A stretch of DNA of 27,126 nucleotides from CAIVAT01 sp037141055. Its GTDB lineage: Bacteria; Bacteroidota; Bacteroidia; Bacteroidales; FEN-979. The position numbers and the translations under genes were made by a program. The stretch spans positions 1 through 27,126 of the forward strand of contig JBAXDH010000047.1 in the NCBI GenBank assembly GCA_037141055.1. Reading direction: 5' to 3'. Shown here piece by piece: positions 1 to 7,590 of the stretch (its first letter is position 1; each line of letters starts with the position of its first letter). The notes below the pieces were generated by a model. It worked only from the letters and a program-made list of their open reading frames with translations. It searched no databases and was not told where the DNA came from.

Positions 1-184
1 CGTCCTGGATGTTCACATTGTTGCCGATCCTGATGGAATGTACATCGCCTCGAATCACGGCATTAAACCAAACGCTGCAGCCGTCGCCCATGATCACATC
101 TCCGGTGAGGGTTGCATTGTCTGCCAGGAAGCAATTTTTACCCGTTTTCGGCAGGATGCCTTTTACTGATCTGATGAGTGCCAT
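1..184 (-). CDS. Gamma-carbonic-anhydrase-family hexapeptide-repeat protein (N-terminal part)
   Basis: The first 61 residues are present, from ATG at 184; the gene runs off the left edge. After a short N-terminal stretch (MALIRSVKGILPKTGKN) the sequence shows hexapeptide-repeat character (ATLTGDVIMGDGCSVWFNAV) followed by IRGDVHSIRIGNNVNIQD at residues 44-61. This WFNAVIRGD...IGNNVNIQD pattern is typical of the gamma-CA/YrdA/PaaY family of trimeric left-handed beta-helix proteins. The metal-binding histidines lie downstream and are outside the window, so carbonic anhydrase activity cannot be judged; many family members have no demonstrated activity. The start lies 15 bases after the nadB stop on the same strand, so it is probably the last visible gene of the sucA-sucB-nadB transcript. 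The family call is firm; the function is open. Confidence 0.85.
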   Translation of the reverse strand, partial: MALIRSVKGILPKTGKNCFLADNATLTGDVIMGDGCSVWFNAVIRGDVHSIRIGNNVNIQD

Positions 185-199
185 TTTATCTGTATTTGC

Positions 200-1771
200 C
201 TATCTTGGGCTTGTTCTTGTGTAGTCCAGCGAATAATGCAGCCCCCTGCTTTCGTGCCGGCGGCGCGCCGCCTTGATGATCAGGTAGCCGATGTTGATGA
301 GGTTGCGCAGTTCGCAGAGCTTGGATGTAAGAATGGACTTGCTGTAAAGGTCCTCGGTTTCGCGGTAAAGCAGTTCAAGGCGGTCGAAGGCGCGCTGCAG
401 GCGGAGGTTTGACCTCACGATGCCCACGTAACTGCTCATGATCGCCTGGAGCTCTTTGAGTGATTGGGTGATCAATACCATTTCTTCATTCAGGACCATC
501 CCCTCGGCGTTCCAATCCGGAATCTCCTGGCAGTGCGAAATCTGCTTGAACTGGCTTACTGCCAACCCACTTGCACGGTGCGAAAACACAAGGGATTCAA
601 GTAACGAGTTGGATGCCAGACGGTTGGCTCCATGTAGCCCGGTGGAAGAACATTCGCCTGAGGCAAACAGGTTTACGATGGAACTCCGTCCGAATTCATC
701 CGTTTTGATACCTCCGCAGGTGTAATGTGCAGCGGGAACCACCGGGATCATGTCCTTGCTGATGTCGATGCCTACCGACAGGCATTTTGCATAGATGGTG
801 GGAAAATGGTGGATGAGTTCGTTTTTATTCAGGTGGCGGCAGTCGAGATAAAGGTAGTCTTCGCCGCTTAATTTCAATTCGTTGTCGATGGCCCTGGCCA
901 CAATGTCGCGTGGCGCCAGCGAAAGTCTCGAATCGTACTTATGCATGAACTCCCGGCCATCGCAGGTTTTAAGGATGGCGCCAAAGCCGCGCAATGCTTC
1001 GGAAATCAGGAATGAAGGTTTTTCTGCAGGGTGGTATAGCGCGGTGGGATGAAACTGGACGAATTCCATGTTTTCAACAATCCCTTTTGCACGGTAAACC
1101 ATGGCGATGCCATCTCCAGTGGAAATCAGCGGATTCGTGGTGTTGTTATACACGTTTCCTGCGCCCCCCGTGGCAATCAGCGTGATTTTTGATAAAATGG
1201 TGTCGACAAGGCGGGTCCTGGGGTTCATCACAAAGGCACCGTAACAGGTAATGTTTTCGGTACGGCTGTTGACTTCCATTCCAAGGTGATGCTGTGTGAG
1301 AATATCAATGGTGAAGTGATTTTCGAGGATTTCAACGTTCGGGTTCCTTTTCACCTCTTCGAGCAGCTTGTTTTCAATTTCCCTGCCCGTGCTATCCTTA
1401 TGATGAAGCACGCGGTATTCCGAATGACCTCCCTCTTTTGCCAGGTCATAAAGCCCGGTGGTGGTTTTGTCGAATTTTGTTCCCCATTTAATCAGTTCCT
1501 TGATCCGGTCGGTCGATTCGCGGATGGTAAACCTGACCACCTCCTCGTTGCACAGTCCGTCGCCCGCATTGATGGTGTCCTGGATGTGTTTCTCGAACGA
1601 ATCGGGTGTGTACATCACGGCCGCGATTCCTCCCTGCGCCCAGCTCGTGGCGGTGTCGTCCATCCTTGACTTGGTAACAATGCATACCTTGCCGTGTTTG
1701 GCCACTTTGATGGCAAACGCCAATCCGGCAATGCCTGATCCGATAACCAGGAAATCTACATGTTTTCTCAT
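200..1771 (-). CDS. nadB: L-aspartate oxidase
   Basis: This 523-residue FAD enzyme oxidises L-aspartate to iminoaspartate, the first step of de novo NAD synthesis; quinolinate synthase NadA would use the product but is not in the window. The N-terminus carries the dinucleotide-binding GSGIAG motif (residues 11-16), then TSWAQGGIAAV (42-52), as in NadB and the related succinate dehydrogenase/fumarate reductase flavoproteins. MEFVQFHPTAL, the LAPRDIVARAI segment, HYTCGGI and GECSSTGLHGANRLASNSLL are further family motifs, the last contacting FAD. The length and the C-terminal helical region are normal for NadB. Its assignment over the sdhA/frdA paralogues rests on its length and on the GGIAAV and GLHGANRLASNSLLE forms. 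The ATG at 1771 is 9 bases after the sucB stop, so it is very likely co-transcribed with sucAB. Confidence 0.95.
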   Translation of the reverse strand: MRKHVDFLVIGSGIAGLAFAIKVAKHGKVCIVTKSRMDDTATSWAQGGIAAVMYTPDSFEKHIQDTINAGDGLCNEEVVRFTIRESTDRIKELIKWGTKFDKTTTGLYDLAKEGGHSEYRVLHHKDSTGREIENKLLEEVKRNPNVEILENHFTIDILTQHHLGMEVNSRTENITCYGAFVMNPRTRLVDTILSKITLIATGGAGNVYNNTTNPLISTGDGIAMVYRAKGIVENMEFVQFHPTALYHPAEKPSFLISEALRGFGAILKTCDGREFMHKYDSRLSLAPRDIVARAIDNELKLSGEDYLYLDCRHLNKNELIHHFPTIYAKCLSVGIDISKDMIPVVPAAHYTCGGIKTDEFGRSSIVNLFASGECSSTGLHGANRLASNSLLESLVFSHRASGLAVSQFKQISHCQEIPDWNAEGMVLNEEMVLITQSLKELQAIMSSYVGIVRSNLRLQRAFDRLELLYRETEDLYSKSILTSKLCELRNLINIGYLIIKAARRRHESRGLHYSLDYTRTSPR

Positions 1772-1780
1772 GGCAGGTAT

Positions 1781-3025
1781 TTACAGATCGAGCAGTAATT
1801 TAATGGGATCGAGGCCTTCTGTCAGCATTTTTGCAGGGTCTTCAACCAACTCTTTCACTTTGACGAGAAAACTGACCGATTCCCTGCCATCGATTACACG
1901 GTGGTCGTACGACAGGGCCACATACATCATCGGGGCAATGACCACGGCACCGTTCACCGCGATGGGCCTTTCCTGGATTTTGTGCATCCCGAGGATGGCG
2001 CTTTGCGGGGGATTGAGTATCGGGGTCGACATCATGGAGCCGAAAACACCACCGTTGGTGATGGTAAACGTGCCGCCTTTCATCTCGTCGATGGAAATTT
2101 TATTGTCGCGTGCCTTCCCGGCAAGTTCCTTGATCTTCAGTTCGATTTCGGCGATGCTCATCATCTCTGCGTTGCGAAGCACAGGAACCACTAGGCCCTT
2201 TGGCGCGCTTACGGCGATGCCGATGTCGACGTACCGCGGGGTTACCAGTTCTTCGCCGTCGAGCATCGAATTAACCTGGGGAAACTCCTTCAGGGCAATG
2301 GTCACTGCTTTGGTGAATATTGACATGAGACCGACGCCGACGCCATACCGCTCCTTAAATTTATCACTGTATTTTTCCTTGATCTTCAGCGCGGCCTGCA
2401 TGTTGATTTCGTTGAAAGTTGTCAGCATGGCCGTTTGATTCTTGACAGAAACCAGGCGTTCGGCGAGTTTCAGCCGTAGCATACTCATTTTTTTTCGGTC
2501 TTCTTCCCTCGAACCCAGGAAGGAAATGGCAGAACCGCCTTCTTTCTTCCTGCTGGCATACGACTCGAGATCTTTTCGTGTGATTTTTTTCCCCGGAAAT
2601 GCATTTGTGAGTTCCCCCGGATTTATATGCTTCTCTTCGATGATTTTTCGGGCAAGTGGGGAGGCGTGCAGGTTAACAGGTGAAACTGCGGGCGCTTGAG
2701 CAGGTGCGTTCCGGACCGGTGAAGGAGCAGCTTCCGCAGTTTTACTTTTTGCATTCTGCAATTTGAATTTTGCATTCCGACCTTCCCCTTCCAACACATC
2801 AATCGTCGCTAACACCGCGCCAACCGCAACGGTTTCCCCTTCTGCAGCCACGATCCTGATGATCCCGGTTTCAGGAGCGGCAACCGGGAAAGATGCTTTG
2901 TCAGAATCTATTTCAACGACCTCCTGGTCCTTTTCCACGGTTTCACCATCCTCTGCCAGCCATTTTGCGATCTGCACCTGGGTGATGGATTCACCCGGGC
3001 TCGGAACTTTTATTTCTATCTTCAT
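1781..3025 (-). CDS. sucB: Dihydrolipoyllysine-residue succinyltransferase, E2 of 2-oxoglutarate dehydrogenase
   Basis: This 414-residue E2 core transfers the succinyl group from lipoate to CoA in the TCA-cycle 2-oxoglutarate dehydrogenase complex. Domains in order: one lipoyl domain at about residues 1-77 with the lipoylated lysine K43 in EIDSDKASF; an Ala/Pro-rich linker (about 78-118); an E3-binding domain at about 120-157 (ASPLARKIIEEKHINPGEL, then the KKITRKDLESY segment); and the catalytic acyltransferase domain from about 175, with the active-site motif DHRVIDG at 374-380 (H375, D379). Its place directly after sucA, 60 bases away, supports the 2-oxoglutarate rather than pyruvate assignment. 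Part of the linker (residues 84-95) is an odd Lys/Asn/Gln-rich repeat, NAKFKLQ then NAKSK. A TAATTTTG sequence lies in the sucA-sucB gap (3073-3080 on the complement) and could be a weak internal promoter. No E3 gene is present. Confidence 0.95.
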   Translation of the reverse strand: MKIEIKVPSPGESITQVQIAKWLAEDGETVEKDQEVVEIDSDKASFPVAAPETGIIRIVAAEGETVAVGAVLATIDVLEGEGRNAKFKLQNAKSKTAEAAPSPVRNAPAQAPAVSPVNLHASPLARKIIEEKHINPGELTNAFPGKKITRKDLESYASRKKEGGSAISFLGSREEDRKKMSMLRLKLAERLVSVKNQTAMLTTFNEINMQAALKIKEKYSDKFKERYGVGVGLMSIFTKAVTIALKEFPQVNSMLDGEELVTPRYVDIGIAVSAPKGLVVPVLRNAEMMSIAEIELKIKELAGKARDNKISIDEMKGGTFTITNGGVFGSMMSTPILNPPQSAILGMHKIQERPIAVNGAVVIAPMMYVALSYDHRVIDGRESVSFLVKVKELVEDPAKMLTEGLDPIKLLLDL

Positions 3026-3085
3026 AGTTTATAAATCTTTACGAAACGAATCATGCAATTGGGATCAATGGACAAAATTAAAACA

Positions 3086-5881
3086 TTAAATGACCTGGAA
3101 CTCATGTTCGGCGCAATGGAGCCTGCACGATATGTTGGCATGGTCGCAGGTGCATTTCCCGATCGCTTTTTCGACGATCAGTTTTTGCTGGATTTTGTGC
3201 AGCCGTGAGGATCCGGTAGCCGGAGAGCCGCTGGCAGGGCGGGCCGTGTGATAAAGGACGGGTTTTACGGTTCCCGAATCGAATGCCAGGTTCTGCGAAA
3301 TGAATTTCCACGGTCCCATGTTCACCGGCTCTTCCTGCACCCATTCCCAGTGTGAAGCCATGGAATATTTCTCAAAAATCACCCGGAGCTGTTCCAGCGG
3401 AAGCGGGTATAATTGCTCGAGCCTGACAATGGCCACATTGTTCTGCTGCTGTTTTTCACGCTCATCCAGGATGTCGTAAAAAACCTTGCCCGAGCACAGT
3501 ACAACCCTCGTCACTGCTGACGGATCGGCCGATGCATCGTCGATCACTTCACGAAAACCGCCGGTGGTAAATTCTTCAGGGGAGGAGATGCACCCGGGAT
3601 GACGGAGCAGGCTTTTCGGGGTGAAAACGACCAGCGGCTTTCGGAACGGCCAGGCAAGCTGCCGGCGCAGAACATGGAAAAAGCTGGCAGGGGTCGTGCA
3701 GTTCACGATCTGCATGTTATGATGTCCGCACAGCGACAGGAACCGTTCAATCCTGGCGGATGAATGTTCCGGGCCCTGGCCTTCGTACCCATGCGGCAGC
3801 AGCAGAACAATGCCGCTCATCACTTTCCATTTGTCTTCGGCACTGCTTATGTACTGGTCGATGACGATCTGCGCGCCGTTGTTGAAATCTCCGAACTGAG
3901 CTTCCCAGATCGTAAGCCCATTCGGTGTTGCAAACCCATAGCCATATTCAAAACCGAGCACGCCATATTCAGACAGCAGGGAATTGTAGATGCTTAATTT
4001 TCCCTGGTGCGGCGAGATATGTTCCAGCGGGATGAATTTCTCTTCAGAATCTTCAATGGTAAGCACAGCATGCCGGTGGCTGAAAGTGCCGCGCTGGCAA
4101 TCCTGCCCGCTTAGCCGCACCGGGTGACCTTCGGAGAGCAGCGAGCCGTAGGCAATCAGTTCTCCCATGGCCCAGTCGAGTTTCCCGGTTTCCAGCATGG
4201 CTTTGCGGTCGTCCTGCATCTTGACGATCTTCCGGAAAAATGGTTTCCCGGGAGGCAATTCGGTCAGTTTCATGCCAATCTCCCTGAACGCAGCAAGGCT
4301 GATGGCCGTTACCGGTGAATTGTGGAAATCGGCAGGGACGGCTTTGCGCAAACCCTGCCATTTCTCCCCGAGGAAAGGGGTGATGTCGCCTTTGATGATG
4401 GATTTTGCCGCTTCAAACCCTTGTTCCAGCTGCGCGTGGATTTCAGATTTAATACCGTCGACATCGATCGAGGAAAGGATGTGCTCATCTTCCAGCTTCT
4501 TCAGGTATATCTCAAAAGGGTCGGGATGCTGTTCGATGATCTTGTAGAGGATCGGCTGGGTAAACCGCGGCTCGTCACTTTCATTATGGCCATACTTGCG
4601 GTAACCGAGCAGGTCGATGAAGATGTCTTTTTGAAATTTCTCCCTGAATTCCATCGCCAGCATCACGGTGTGCACAACAGCCTCCACATCATCGGCATTC
4701 ACATGGAAGATAGGGGACTGGATGGTTTTGGCAACATCCGTGCAGTAAACGCTCGAGCGGCCATCGAGGTAATTTGTTGTGAAGCCGATCTGGTTGTTGA
4801 CTACGATGTGTATAGTTCCCCCGGTCTTGTAACCGTCTAGGTCAGCCATCTGCACAAGCTCATAAATAATGCCCTGTCCCGAAATGGAGGCGTCGCCGTG
4901 GATCAGCACCGCGGCCACCTTGCTGTTGTCGCCATGATAACCATGGTCGGTCAGCGCACGGGCAAGCCCCTCAACAACCGGGTCGACTGTCTCAAGGTGA
5001 GACGGGTTGGGGGCAAGGGTCACCCTGACCTTCTTGCCGCTGCGTGTCTTAACGGGGTTGCAGAAACCAAGGTGGTATTTGACATCACCCAGGAGATCCT
5101 CATCCTCATACTCCTTACCCTCAAATTCTGAAAAGATCTGCGCCACCGGCTTGTGCATGATGTTGGCCAGCACGTTCAGCCGTCCGCGGTGGGCCATGCC
5201 CATTACGAACTCCTCAATGCCGAGAGCGCCTCCCTTGCGTAAAACAGCCTCCAGCGCCGGGATGAGCGATTCCATCCCTTCGAGCGAAAAGCTCTTCTGT
5301 CCTGGAAATTTCTTATGAATAAATTTTTCGAAAAGCACGCCTTCTGCCAGTTTTCTGAGAATCAGTGTTTTTTCAGCCAGGTTGAAGCGGGGAGTGTTCT
5401 GGTCAGGTTCCATCTTTTCCCTGAACCACTGAACGATTTCAGGGCGCCGGATGTAGTTGTATTCTACCCCGATCGACTGGCAGTAGGTCTGCTGCAGTCG
5501 GGCAATGATATCTTCCAGCTTTGCATTGCCAATGCCAATCTCTTTTCCCGCCTGGAAAGTTTTGTTGAGGTCTTCTTTCGACAACCCGAAATTTTCAAGT
5601 TCCAGGGTCGGCGAATATTTACGCCGTGTCCGCACAGGGTTTGTCTTTGTGAAGAGATGACCTCTCGAACGATAATCGTTGATCAGGTTGATGACCTTGA
5701 ATTCGTTGGGAACTACATATGCATCGCCCGTGTCTGTTTTGAAGTTGGCCTGGCAAAACTCAAATCCTTCAAAAAATTTCCGCCAGCTTTCATCCACCGA
5801 AGCCGGGTTCTCTTTATATTGTTCATACAATCCGTCAATTACAGAGTTGTCGGGTTGATTCAGATAGTCAAATTTATCCAT
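3086..5881 (-). CDS. sucA: 2-oxoglutarate dehydrogenase E1 component
   Basis: This 931-residue thiamine-diphosphate enzyme decarboxylates 2-oxoglutarate and succinylates the lipoyl arm of SucB. The N-terminal E1o segment that contacts the complex is present (FDYLNQPDNSVIDGLYEQYK from residue 4, then WRKFFEGFE). The ThDP/substrate region shows GMAHRGRLNVLANIMHKP (228-245), LAPNPSHLE (289-297), HGDASISGQG (328-337) and VNNQIGFTT (361-369), all E1o signatures. The C-terminal transketolase-like half includes the WEWVQEEPVNMGPW segment near the end. Length is normal for the family. Unusual is the last 24 residues, which end in a cysteine-rich tail (C910, C912, C919, C923 in CTCDHANISCRLHC). It is the first gene of the minus-strand cluster, with a TATATTTG promoter box 24 bases upstream of its ATG. 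Confidence 0.96.
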   Translation of the reverse strand: MDKFDYLNQPDNSVIDGLYEQYKENPASVDESWRKFFEGFEFCQANFKTDTGDAYVVPNEFKVINLINDYRSRGHLFTKTNPVRTRRKYSPTLELENFGLSKEDLNKTFQAGKEIGIGNAKLEDIIARLQQTYCQSIGVEYNYIRRPEIVQWFREKMEPDQNTPRFNLAEKTLILRKLAEGVLFEKFIHKKFPGQKSFSLEGMESLIPALEAVLRKGGALGIEEFVMGMAHRGRLNVLANIMHKPVAQIFSEFEGKEYEDEDLLGDVKYHLGFCNPVKTRSGKKVRVTLAPNPSHLETVDPVVEGLARALTDHGYHGDNSKVAAVLIHGDASISGQGIIYELVQMADLDGYKTGGTIHIVVNNQIGFTTNYLDGRSSVYCTDVAKTIQSPIFHVNADDVEAVVHTVMLAMEFREKFQKDIFIDLLGYRKYGHNESDEPRFTQPILYKIIEQHPDPFEIYLKKLEDEHILSSIDVDGIKSEIHAQLEQGFEAAKSIIKGDITPFLGEKWQGLRKAVPADFHNSPVTAISLAAFREIGMKLTELPPGKPFFRKIVKMQDDRKAMLETGKLDWAMGELIAYGSLLSEGHPVRLSGQDCQRGTFSHRHAVLTIEDSEEKFIPLEHISPHQGKLSIYNSLLSEYGVLGFEYGYGFATPNGLTIWEAQFGDFNNGAQIVIDQYISSAEDKWKVMSGIVLLLPHGYEGQGPEHSSARIERFLSLCGHHNMQIVNCTTPASFFHVLRRQLAWPFRKPLVVFTPKSLLRHPGCISSPEEFTTGGFREVIDDASADPSAVTRVVLCSGKVFYDILDEREKQQQNNVAIVRLEQLYPLPLEQLRVIFEKYSMASHWEWVQEEPVNMGPWKFISQNLAFDSGTVKPVLYHTARPASGSPATGSSRLHKIQQKLIVEKAIGKCTCDHANISCRLHCAEHEFQVI

Positions 5882-5905
5882 TTCTGATGATTGTCAATTC
5901 AGCGT

Positions 5906-5913
5906 CAAATATA
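5906..5913 (-). promoter_or_regulatory. Candidate -7 promoter box for sucA
   Basis: Read on the minus strand this is TATATTTG, an exact match to the Bacteroidota consensus TAnnTTTG. It ends 24 bases before the sucA ATG, a usual distance. The -33 TTG element is not evident; the region about 20 bases upstream is only T-rich. The box lies in the 84-base region shared with the divergent dipeptidase gene. Motif match is seen; promoter activity is inferred. Confidence 0.5.
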
Positions 5914-5920
5914 ATGATAA

Positions 5921-5947
5921 TTGAAGCGAAAAACTTTGCGACCTTTG
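5921..5947 (+). promoter_or_regulatory. Candidate promoter of the M20 dipeptidase gene
   Basis: A TTG at 5921-5923 is followed, 16 bases later, by GACCTTTG at 5940-5947, which matches seven-eighths of the Bacteroidota TAnnTTTG box. The box ends 18 bases before the ATG at 5966. This reading makes the in-frame TTG at 5921 a promoter element rather than a start codon. The spacing is one base below the usual lower limit, so support is moderate. Confidence 0.35.
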
Positions 5948-5965
5948 TGGTATATATTTCTTCCC

Positions 5966-7345
5966 ATGGAACACGTAAAACTATACATCGACGAACATAA
6001 AGACCGTTTTCTGCAGGAGCTTTTCGGCCTGATCCGCATCCCTTCCATCAGTTCTGCAGCGGAACACAGGGACGACATGATCAAAGCCGCGGAATACTGG
6101 CGGAAATCGCTCCGGGAAGCCGGGTGCGACAGGAGCGAACTTTTCCCGACGGAGGGGAACCCGATCGTATACGGGGAGAAGATCATCGACCCGGGTTTGC
6201 CGACCGTACTTGTTTACGGACACTATGATGTCATGCCTGTCGACCCTGTTGAATTATGGGAGTCCAAACCATTCAAACCGGAAGTGCGCGGTGGCAGGAT
6301 CTATGCCCGCGGCGCCGACGATGACAAGGGTCAGGCTTTCATGCATGCCAAGGCTTTTGAGCTGATGGTTCGCACAGGAACCCTTCCGTGCAACATTAAA
6401 TTCATGATCGAAGGGGAGGAGGAGGTCGGAAGCATGAATATCGGCCCGTTCTGTTTACAGCATAAGGAAATGCTGCAGTCGGATATCATCCTTGTATCCG
6501 ATACCGGGATGATCGCCCTTGACACGCCGTCGATCACGGTCGGACTTCGCGGGCTGGCCTATATGCAGGTGGAGGTGACTGGTCCGAACGTTGACCTTCA
6601 TTCGGGAATCTTCGGGGGCGCGGTAGCCAACCCGGTCAATGCCCTCACAAAAATGATCGCATCACTCACCGATGAAAACGGCCACATCACCATCCCCGGA
6701 TTTTATGATGATGTGACGGAGATCACCCGTGCGGAACGCGACGAAATGGCAAAAGCGCCTTTCAATGAGGCTGCCTATATGAAACACCTTGGCGTGGAGG
6801 AACTTTATGGCGAAGCCGGCTTTACTGCCAAAGAGAGGACCGGCATCCGCCCGACACTCGATGTGAACGGCATCTGGGGCGGTTATACCGCGGAAGGAAC
6901 GAAGACTGTGCTTCCCTCAAAGGCGTATGCCAAAATTTCCATGAGGCTCGTGCCGAACCAGGATTATGTGAAAATCGGGAAGCTTTTTGAGCAGCATTTT
7001 ACCTCCATTGCCCCAAAATCCGTCAGGGTAAAAGTGCAGGCGCTGCACGGTGGCCAGGCCTACGTTTCGCCCATTGATACGGTCGGCTACATGGCTGCCA
7101 GCAAGGCGATTGAATCGGTTTTAGGTAAAAAGCCCATCCCTGTACGCAGCGGCGGCAGCATTCCCATCATTCCGCAATTTGAGGAAATCCTGGGTGTTAA
7201 AACGATCCTGCTGGGCTTTGGCCTCGAATCGGATGCATGCCACTCGCCAAACGAGAACTACCCGCTCGATAATTTCTACAAAGGGATTGAGACGATTACG
7301 TGGTTCTACCGGTATTTTGCGGAGATGTGGAGGGCGAAAGGATAA
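5966..7345 (+). CDS. M20-family metallo-dipeptidase (CNDP/PepV-like)
   Basis: This 459-residue protein belongs to peptidase family M20, a co-catalytic dizinc exopeptidase with a catalytic domain interrupted by a dimerisation (lid) domain. Metal ligands and catalytic residues are visible: GHYDVMP (H86, D88), ADDDKGQ (bridging Asp at about 119), EGEEEVGS (catalytic Glu and ligand Glu, 151-153), SDTG (D179) and a late histidine H426 in ESDACHSPNE. DLHSGIFGGAVANP at about 210-223 begins the lid domain. Close family members cleave dipeptides; the exact substrate is unknown. The frame is open upstream to TTG 5921, but ATG 5966 gives the usual family N-terminus (MEHVKLYIDEHKDRFL) and leaves room for the promoter. 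It lacks a signal peptide and is probably cytoplasmic. It is divergent from sucA and appears monocistronic. Confidence 0.9.
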   Translation: MEHVKLYIDEHKDRFLQELFGLIRIPSISSAAEHRDDMIKAAEYWRKSLREAGCDRSELFPTEGNPIVYGEKIIDPGLPTVLVYGHYDVMPVDPVELWESKPFKPEVRGGRIYARGADDDKGQAFMHAKAFELMVRTGTLPCNIKFMIEGEEEVGSMNIGPFCLQHKEMLQSDIILVSDTGMIALDTPSITVGLRGLAYMQVEVTGPNVDLHSGIFGGAVANPVNALTKMIASLTDENGHITIPGFYDDVTEITRAERDEMAKAPFNEAAYMKHLGVEELYGEAGFTAKERTGIRPTLDVNGIWGGYTAEGTKTVLPSKAYAKISMRLVPNQDYVKIGKLFEQHFTSIAPKSVRVKVQALHGGQAYVSPIDTVGYMAASKAIESVLGKKPIPVRSGGSIPIIPQFEEILGVKTILLGFGLESDACHSPNENYPLDNFYKGIETITWFYRYFAEMWRAKG

Positions 7346-7424
7346 TGCAGACAATGCAGGCAATGCAAACAATGCAAACAATGCATACAATGCATACAAT
7401 GCATACAATGCATACAATGTTGGC
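7344..7424. repeat. 9-bp minisatellite directly after the dipeptidase stop codon
   Basis: Eight uninterrupted 9-bp units follow one another with one degenerate ninth: AATGCAGAC, AATGCAGGC, AATGCAAAC twice, AATGCATAC four times, then AATGTTGGC. The array starts inside the TAA stop codon of the dipeptidase. The variants are ordered, with diverged units at the left and identical ones at the right, as expected for local slippage or expansion. ATGCAT, a 6-bp palindrome, occurs in each of the last four full units. It is too short in period to be CRISPR. Confidence 0.9.
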
Positions 7425-7493
7425 AAGGTGAAAATATGCAGCTTCTAACTTAGAATTGAGCCTGTTTCTTATGGATGCCCATATTTCCGGAAC

Positions 7494-7562
7494 CCTACGC
7501 TCCGTAGGTGCGCCATGTTGGTAGCCCGATAGCAATGCCGCACGGTTCGCTCCGTAGGTGCG
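7494..7562. repeat. REP-like element with two copies of a 15-bp motif
   Basis: CGCTCCGTAGGTGCG occurs at 7498-7512 and again at 7548-7562, exactly 50 bases apart. The first copy overlaps a perfect short palindrome (CCTACG-CTC-CGTAGG, 7494-7508). The second can pair with the upstream GCACGG through a bulge. The element sits between two convergent genes, a usual place for dispersed REP/MITE-like sequences, and could also end transcription from either side. Only this locus is visible, so dispersal in the genome is inference. The other bases of 7425-7590 hold no gene or clear terminator that I can see. Confidence 0.55.
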
Positions 7563-7590
7563 AAATTATTTTCACGTAAATGCGAACAAA

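Noticed and set aside
1458..2438. Plus-strand open frame of 326 codons opposite nadB and sucB
   Set aside because: It crosses the boundary of two well-supported minus-strand genes, and its translation shows no domain or family pattern. It is a shadow frame.
4167..4840. Plus-strand open frames opposite sucA
   Set aside because: They overlap fully conserved SucA sequence and show no recognisable protein character.
5921..5965. TTG start giving 15 extra residues on the dipeptidase
   Set aside because: The extension is not family-like, and the TTG fits better as a -33 promoter element; ATG 5966 gives the usual N-terminus.
7344..7424. Short protein made of the 9-bp repeat (either strand)
   Set aside because: The frames are open only because a 9-bp period contains no stop; there is no supporting start signal or family.
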